64,000 nt of DNA from Dallia pectoralis (lineage: Eukaryota > Chordata > Actinopteri > Esociformes > Umbridae). The notes under the pieces were generated by a model, which was not told where the DNA came from, did no database searches, and worked only from the letters and a program-made list of their open reading frames with translations. Positions 57,801 to 64,000 of this stretch are shown in pieces. The stretch is from contig CM055753.1 of the NCBI GenBank assembly GCA_029465975.1, forward strand, positions 12,284,663-12,348,662, in the 5' to 3' direction. Positions within the stretch are counted from its first letter, which is position 1. Each line of letters opens with the position of its first letter. The translations under genes were made by a program, and so were the position numbers.

Positions 57801-58845
57801 GCACTATTGTGCAAATGTTGATCCGAGCCCTGGGTCATGGAGGGCATAGTGGAGAATAGTGTTTAATTTGGGATGTGGACATGGCGTCAGGTTTGTTCAG
57901 AGTGCAACCTCACCTGTAACTGATTGACTGGGTAACTGATACGAGTGATGTTGTGTAACGAAGATCCTAGCGGTCTTTTTTCAAACTGTTTATCAAGTCC
58001 TGCGTCGGACGCGGAAGGACACACCGACTCAGGTGATGTCACTCGTGGATCGTTTTCACACGTGGAGCGTTTTCACACTGAATGTTGCAGACATGGCTGT
58101 CATGGGGAACTTGTCCAGAGCCTGAGTTTTGAAGGTACCCGATATCTTGTTCTGGCATCTGAGCAGAAAGACCCTGAACTGTCACCCACATAGATGGAAT
58201 GCAACTGCAATATGTTGAAATATGTGTGAAAATAGCAATGTTAACAGATACATTACATTGTAAAGATTTTGTTGGGAAACATGAATTTGCAAGATTTTCA
58301 AACGCATGATATCAAACGCGGCTTTACTTTCTGTGTGAGAGGTAACGACCATTTAAAACGCATGTAATTATTCAAAACTACTTAGACACGCAAATGCAGA
58401 ATTTTTATTGTATTTAACAAATACATGAAAGCGCACAAATTAACGAAACACTAGAGAGCGCGTTAAGAGAAAGAATGCGTAGTGACTTATTACAACATAC
58501 CTCTTGTCTGCATTATTTTACATTTAAATAAGAGATAACTTCATGAAACAAACTGTATAACATAAAACCAACATTTGCTATAGTTAATCTTACGGAGAAC
58601 CCTTCATTCTGTTTGTGATATGTTTTTTTAATTACTGAAGAGCAGCCAATAACTACGTTTACATAACAGCCTATTGCCTACAATGTAAATACTGTATAAT
58701 TACTGAACTTTAACATGAGATATGTGCAATATCGCTCCCTAGTGGTCACATGGCAGAAATGCAGACAGCAATGGTAAAATAAAACGTGTACATGTTCCAG
58801 CTTTCAAATAGCATTCATAAGGTATTCTTTAAAGTGCGTAATATC
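54840..58845. other. Intergenic region between tmem64 and tdp2, no gene recognised
   Basis: Mostly unique AT-rich sequence with a short (CA)n tract near 55315-55375. Open frames are short and unlike known proteins. This is where the two syntenic blocks meet. Confidence 0.55.
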
Positions 58846-58850
58846 ATACG

Positions 58851-58871
58851 TTTATTAATTCAAATTTTATT
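58851..58871 (-). terminator. tdp2 polyadenylation signals
   Basis: On the minus strand AATAAA occurs at 58856-58851 and again at about 58871-58866. They lie about 355-375 nt beyond the tdp2 stop. Confidence 0.5.
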
Positions 58872-59224
58872 CAGAAGAAAGCCATACAGAATTAAAACAG
58901 ATTCAGCTTCTAAAACTAAACATTTTCTAATCGCTCACTGACGTTAAAATGACAGCCGAGGCGCCAGAAGACAGTGGGATGAACAAACAGAAGGGACAAA
59001 CAAGCACACTGAAACCAGTGGCAACCCAAACTGGAGTCCATGACCAATCAGTAAATCCTCCACTATAACTATTTACATGGTCTGTTGGAAATTGAAACTC
59101 CTCACAAGCCTTTAAGTCACGCTGAGATCAAACAAACATAGCATTCATTCTCAGACAGGGTGACTCTCCTAAAACCCCAGGGCCACGGGGCCAATCGTAG
59201 TGTGACAACAGGAATCCGGGCATC

Positions 59225-59863
59225 TCAGGAGTCTGGGATAAAGCTACAGTAGATCCCCCAGTGATCGCTGGTGTAGCGGCCACAGTCCAGCTTCTCCAGA
59301 CCCAACAGGGCCATGTGGTCCGGGGTCATCTGGGAACCCGGGCCCTCCTTGGCTGGTCGCAGGTAGATGCGGTCGAAGCGACAGCGGCTGACGTATGGAA
59401 CACTCTTGTTGCTGTTGGCTTTCGTGTCCCAGGTGTACCTGCAGTGTTCCTGCTTTCCCAGACGTTCCCACACATCACACACACCACTCGGAAGACCACC
59501 CACCTTCACCACCTGAGGACCACATGGAAAAGGACGGTCGCTTTTAAGATACTGAGGAGAGGACAGGACAGGGCGTGATAGAAACGGCGGAGTATAGAAC
59601 GAGTCATAGGGGAAAGGAAGGAGAGCAAAGCCTGACCTCTGTGTCTCTCAGATTAGTGTCCCCTCCAAAAATGACAGTCACGTTTGGGGGTGCTTCCTTA
59701 ATCCTCTTCATCACCAGCTTCAGCTGTTTCATCCTCTCCTCTGCCTGGCCCTTACAGCTCTCAAAATGAGACGTCATCACACACAGCTCCTGCTCCTTAA
59801 ACTTCACCTGTGGTACACACACAGACACACACACACAGACACACACACACAGACACACACACA

Positions 59864-59903
<40 letters not shown>

Positions 59904-59946
59904 GACACACACACACAGACACACACACAGACACACACACAGACAG

Positions 59947-59978
<32 letters not shown>

Positions 59979-62124
59979 ACAGTAAAATAAATAGTCAGCT
60001 GGGCGTTAACAATACGATTATCTTCGTCATCGGTCTGGAAGTACCTGTGCGACCAGCAGATTCCTCATCATCTGGGTTGACGGGTAACTGACGATCTCAC
60101 TCTTCAGGAGTTTGACTCTGGACTTCTTCAGCATCAAACCAGTGAAGTAGCCTTCATCACCACCTTAAGGGTGTAAGCAAACTATTCATGTTACTAGGAT
60201 CTGAGTGCAGGAGACAGTACAGAGGATCTGAGTGCAGGAGACAGTACAGAGGATCTGAGTGCAGGAGACAGTACAGAGGATCTGAGTGCAGGAGACAGTA
60301 CAGAGGATCTGAGTGCAGGAGACAGTACAGAGGATCTGAGTGCAGGAGACAGTACAGAGGATCTGAGTGCAGGAAACAGTACAGAGGATCTGAGTGCAGG
60401 AGACAGTACAGAGGATCTGAGTGCAGGAGACAGTACAGAGGATCTGAGTGCAGGAGACAGTACAGAGGATCTGAGTGCAGGAGACAGTACAGAGGACCTG
60501 AGTGCAGGAGACAGTACAGAGGATCTGAGTGCAGGAGACAGTACAGAGGATCTGAGTGCAGGAGACAGTACAGAGGATCTGAGTGCAGGAGACAGTACAG
60601 AGGATCTGAGTGCAGGAGACAGTACAGAGGATCTGAGTGCAGGAGACAGTACAGAGGATCTGAGTGCAGGAGACAGTACAGAGGACCTGAGTGCAGGAGA
60701 CAGTACAGAGGATCTGAGTGCAGGAAACGTTTTTATGTTTTGTCCTGATATTTTTTCAACCTTACCCTCAATTAGAGTGTAGCTGACTGCCCTCTTCTTC
60801 AGGTACTGGACATATGGCTCAATGAGTTCCTGCAGCAAGACCACGTCGGGAGTATAACTGAATGCAAACAACACAGGTGGTGAAATATACCCAGAACACA
60901 GGTGATTTGGCACTTCTCACCGATCCACAGAAATATTCCAATGTGGATTTGATCCTAATGTTTGCATGTCATTTTGGATTTGCCAGATCACTCTGGGGAG
61001 TGTTCATTAAAACAACTAAAGGCTCGGTTTCTATCAACAAGATATGTAACACATACAGTATTTCAGATAGTCATATAATAACTGAAAGCTAGCTATCCTA
61101 GCTCAGGGCCTTACAGAGCAAGGTACGAGCAGAGACCTCTGGCACGCTCCCCCAGGTTCACTGTGTCCAGGCCGTCCACATTCCATGAAACCAGCGATAG
61201 TTTTCTGTCGTCCGGGTCTTCCAAGCTGGAGACCGAAGCAGAAGCTTTGGGTTCCGCAGACTTGGAGTTGGTTACCGGGGCGATGCTAGTACTGGCAGGC
61301 TCCTCATTGGTCAGATCAATGCTGTAGGATTCAGGGATTGTTTTGAGTTATCCGATAAACTGACATAAGAAGAACATTTGAACTTCACACACTGTTAGGA
61401 AAACCATGTTCCCGTTTAATGGACACAGATTAAATCTAGTCCTAGACTAAAATGTTTAGTCCTTGACTAGGCTTAATGTTTATTCGCCAAACCAGCCAAC
61501 TACTTTCTGTGTTTCACAGTATGAGTTATGCATCATACCATTTCTCATTGACCTGTGGCTTGTCCATCTTCCTTCTTTTAACTTTGGGTGGGCTGCTATT
61601 CCTCTCGGGTGAATCCTCAACTGCAAAAACCTCTTCCATTCCTGCCTCAAAAAATGAGTTCAGAGCTCTCTGAAAGGAACAGAAAATACATGTAGTAACA
61701 GGGAAACAGGTTATGGTGTGTTTTACAGATGTTTTCAGATCTCAAAAGTAAAAATGACCAATGCAAGTGATTTTATCTGCATATAATAATAAGCCAAGTC
61801 TTATAGCTACATCTAATGAACAGGTTGGAGTCCTACAGACATTATGGCAAAACCTTGATAATGCCGTAAAAGCTGAAGTCATTTTGAACCAAACCAAACA
61901 CACTGCATTATAAACACATAGTTTCGTACAACAGACACTAGTACTAATACATATTGTATTAATTATATTGTATTATACAGTAGATGTACCTCCGTTTCCC
62001 ATCCATTCTCAGCCAGGTAACATTGAGCCACACCGATATCTGATCCAGTCACAGACACAAACTCCTCACACAGACGGGTCCTCGTTTCCTCTAAAGTAGA
62101 CACGGACTCGGGAATATTACTCAT
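59225..62124 (-). CDS. tdp2: Tyrosyl-DNA phosphodiesterase 2, 7 exons
   Basis: Exons in transcript order are 62124-61990, 61669-61539, 61321-61115, 60857-60766, 60163-60045, 59807-59637 and 59512-59225, giving 380 aa (human 362). TDP2 removes 5'-phosphotyrosyl adducts left by topoisomerase II. Residues about 10-60 form the UBA-like domain (CEEFVSVTGSDIGVAQCYLA). The exonuclease/endonuclease/phosphatase fold follows. The catalytic set is present: Asn136 in SWNVDGL, Glu168 in LLQELI, Asp278 in FGGDTNLRD and His369 in SDHWG. For exon 2 the donor atg|gtatga was preferred over cag|gtcaat because only it joins in frame to CIDLTNEE. A 27-bp minisatellite fills intron 4, and a (TG)n tract abuts the exon 6 acceptor. 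The gene is head-to-head with acot13. Confidence 0.95.
59813..59983. repeat. (CA)n/(CAGA) microsatellite adjoining the tdp2 exon 6 acceptor
   Basis: It starts six bases upstream of the exon 6 boundary on the transcript strand, so the acceptor region reads (TG)n followed by taccacag with no ordinary pyrimidine tract. Confidence 0.95.
60203..60728. repeat. 27-bp minisatellite filling tdp2 intron 4, about 19 copies
   Basis: On the plus strand the unit core is gatctgagtgcaggagacag followed by tacagag. On the tdp2 strand each unit reads tactgtctcctgcactcag, which is acceptor-like. The 9-codon period keeps the exon 4 frame open from the donor through the array to a TAG near 60194. Confidence 0.96.
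61672..61779. repeat. Direct duplicate, copy A (tdp2 intron 1)
   Basis: These 108 bases are identical to 63893-64000, in the same orientation, 2221 bp away. The left boundary is two bases from the tdp2 exon 2 acceptor. Confidence 0.95.
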
Positions 62125-62509
62125 GTTTCTATATTAATTAGCAACCTGCCAATACATGTTAGTTGTGTTGTTGGAGAAGGTCTGACTGTCACCAAGTTTC
62201 AGACAGGGGTAACGGCTAAATGTTCCGGGCAGACACATGATTGTGTGGGTTGTTATTAAAATGTTATTGTTATTAAATAGACCGAAATACCTAAACATAT
62301 TAAACACATTCATATGGCAGAATTTAATAATATTTTCCAATATATTTTACACATAAAGAACATAAATAAATCGGAACCTTGTTTAACTGTTGATGAATGC
62401 TGACCGGATGACTCAGCGACGGGACCAGTTTCCGGTTGGAGGAGAATCAGCTTGCGAAGTCTTTTATTATATATATAAATAAATATATATATAATATATA
62501 GCCTTAATC
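62125..62509. promoter_or_regulatory. Shared divergent promoter of tdp2 and acot13
   Basis: The two start codons face away from each other, 385 bp apart. The interval contains tgactcagc near 62409 (AP-1/antioxidant-response-like), an ETS-like tttccggttgg near 62429 and a (TA)n run at 62466-62500. The factor assignments are motif matches only. Confidence 0.55.
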
Positions 62510-63510
62510 ATGGCTTGTATGACTTTAAACTCATTAAAACAGATATTCCGGGTTATGTTGGACACTCGGGGATTTGATCGAGTTTTAAGTAAGGTATGTC
62601 AGAGCTATTTGTATAGTTTACCAACATTATGTGTCATGGTTGAAATCAGGCTTCATTGACAGCCGGCATACATGTCCTTAACAAAACTAAACCAAATACA
62701 ATAAGTAAAGGTTTGCACTAAATTATCCAGCCACGTTTAGATTACACAGACCCAAAGACAACAAGCGACTTGTCTTATTTAAAGGTTAGGTTTGGTTTCT
62801 AATACCCGAACACATTGTTACCATAAGGTAAAAACAATCAACTCAAATGATAGATATAGTAGAATGGACATGTATTTCAAAGAGGACAAGGAGTGATAAT
62901 AGATCTTTATTTATAGTCCAATATTAGCGGGTTATTAGTTGCGTTCTATATTAATCCTATCTCAGTTAGATATGTTCTTTACATTAGTGAAGGTAACTTG
63001 ATGTCTGATATGAAAGTTATTCGCACTTCCAAACCTCAGTAGCCCTCAAGGACATAAACTACCGAGCTTGGGTTAATCACTGTATTAATGTGCAATTATA
63101 AGAGCTTCAGATTAAACAAATTCTATAAATAAATGTTGTATAAAATACAAAACATTCAAATAGAAACATTCCATTTAAGATGGATAAAATATGGTTGTCA
63201 CAAAGACAATTATTTAAACTTTATTGCAGAAAGATCTAGCACATCCAATCATAGATTTGTTCAATTCACTGGTGTTCGAATGAATCTATTGAGGGATAAT
63301 ACATGACTAGTTATATGTTCCTCAGGTGGACATAGTCACAGCCAGTCCAGGGAAAGTGGTGTGTGAGTTTAAAGTTGAAGAGGAACACACGAACCGGGGT
63401 GGCACGCTTCACGGCGGCCTGACGGCCACACTGGTAGATATCATCTCCACCACTGCCATCATGTACTCAGAGCGGGGGGCACCTGGAGTCAGCGTGGACA
63501 TGAACATCAC
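62510..63510 (+). CDS. acot13: Acyl-CoA thioesterase 13 (THEM2), exons 1-2, partial
   Basis: Exon 1 is 62510-62593 and exon 2 is 63326-63510. Together they give 89 complete codons, and the third exon lies beyond the window. ACOT13 is a hotdog-fold thioesterase that hydrolyses medium- and long-chain acyl-CoA in the cytosol and mitochondria. Exon 1 encodes MACMTLNSLKQIFRVM. Exon 2 carries the hotdog signature HTNRGGTLHGGLTATLVD with Asn51, Gly58 and Asp66, then SERGAPGVSVDMNIT including Ser84, matching the human catalytic set offset by one. The exon 2 donor is ac|gtatgt. It is head-to-head with tdp2, as in other vertebrates. Confidence 0.94.
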
Positions 63511-63892
63511 GTATGTCAAGTGACTGCATATTACACTGATGAGCCAAAACATCATGACCAAATGTGTTTCAGGCTTGAGTACTTTCAATAATCACATGAT
63601 TTATCTATGCAAATAGCTAACGTTTCAGGTGTGTACAGGTTTAATAAAATACATAGACAGAGTTGGATGTAACTGATTACGTATTTTTTGATTTTTTTCA
63701 GTTGTGTGATCATTGGGTACACGTAACTATATCAGTAACTGATGAAGCGTTCATTAAGATTTTCTCGGGTTTTGGTAGGTTGGTTACGACCCTGGTATGA
63801 CCCATATAGTGTAAAAGCAGTAATCATAAATATATGATTCTCCACCGTCACTAGGATCCAATAGGACTCAAAGCAGTCTAGTTTGTAGTTGA

Positions 63893-64000
63893 GAAAGGAA
63901 CAGAAAATACATGTAGTAACAGGGAAACAGGTTATGGTGTGTTTTACAGATGTTTTCAGATCTCAAAAGTAAAAATGACCAATGCAAGTGATTTTATCTG
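63893..64000. repeat. Direct duplicate, copy B (acot13 intron 2), runs off the window
   Basis: Identical over 108 bases to tdp2 intron 1 at 61672-61779. The true length is unknown because the window ends. Confidence 0.95.

Noticed and set aside
61553..61669. tdp2 exon 2 ending at cag|gtcaat (61553)
   Set aside because: This donor would join out of frame to exon 3 and hit a stop. The donor at 61538 (atg|gtatga) restores CIDLTNEE.

Overview
The window is vertebrate genomic DNA, almost certainly from a teleost fish. It has large intron-rich genes with GT-AG junctions, fish-type non-LTR retrotransposon and SINE fragments, and many (CA)n tracts. Five protein-coding genes can be reconstructed exon by exon. 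In order they are pip4p2 (+, 532-11581), necab1 (-, 37742-17713), tmem64 (+, 40846-52023), tdp2 (-, 62124-59225) and the 5' part of acot13 (+, from 62510, running off the right edge). In every gene the exon phases fit and the splice sites read through. An intronless intelectin copy with three disabling lesions sits inside a necab1 intron. Two 5'-truncated non-LTR retrotransposon copies and a 500-base assembly gap are also present. Some degenerate SINE-like fragments resemble salmonid/esocid repeats, but I cannot name the species.

Layout: 1-12.4 kb is pip4p2, a late-endosomal/lysosomal phosphoinositide 4-phosphatase. 12.4-17.7 kb has no recognised gene. 17.7-37.9 kb is necab1, a neuronal EF-hand protein with 13 coding exons, two of them microexons that split the two EF-hand loops. 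38-40.8 kb is intergenic. 40.8-52.7 kb is tmem64, a VTT/DedA-type membrane protein. 52.7-58.8 kb is intergenic and carries a LINE copy. 58.8-64 kb is the divergent tdp2/acot13 pair with start codons 385 bp apart. As I recall human gene order, pip4p2-necab1-tmem64 matches 8q21 in order and orientation, and tdp2-acot13 matches the head-to-head pair on 6p22, so a synteny join lies between tmem64 and tdp2.

The outstanding property of the window is the number of minisatellites (more than 30 arrays, units of 9-55 bp) and their position: most start or end within about 100 nt of a splice site, and several cross the exon-intron junction. The clearest case is tmem64 intron 2. At its 5' end the last 6 nt of exon 2 and the donor site are repeated 36 times in a 55-bp unit. 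At its 3' end the acceptor plus the first ten codons of exon 3 are repeated as 20 acceptors at an exact 51-bp (17-codon) period, with one reading frame open through all copies. In pip4p2 the exon 4 donor is repeated 14 times at a 45-bp (15-codon) period that is open for the first six units. These are tandem arrays of duplicated splice sites that could give length-variable proteins. Whether the extra sites are used cannot be decided from the sequence.

The genes do not form a functional unit; they are ordinary independent vertebrate genes. Most of the remaining open reading frames in the window are translations of tandem repeats and are not listed.
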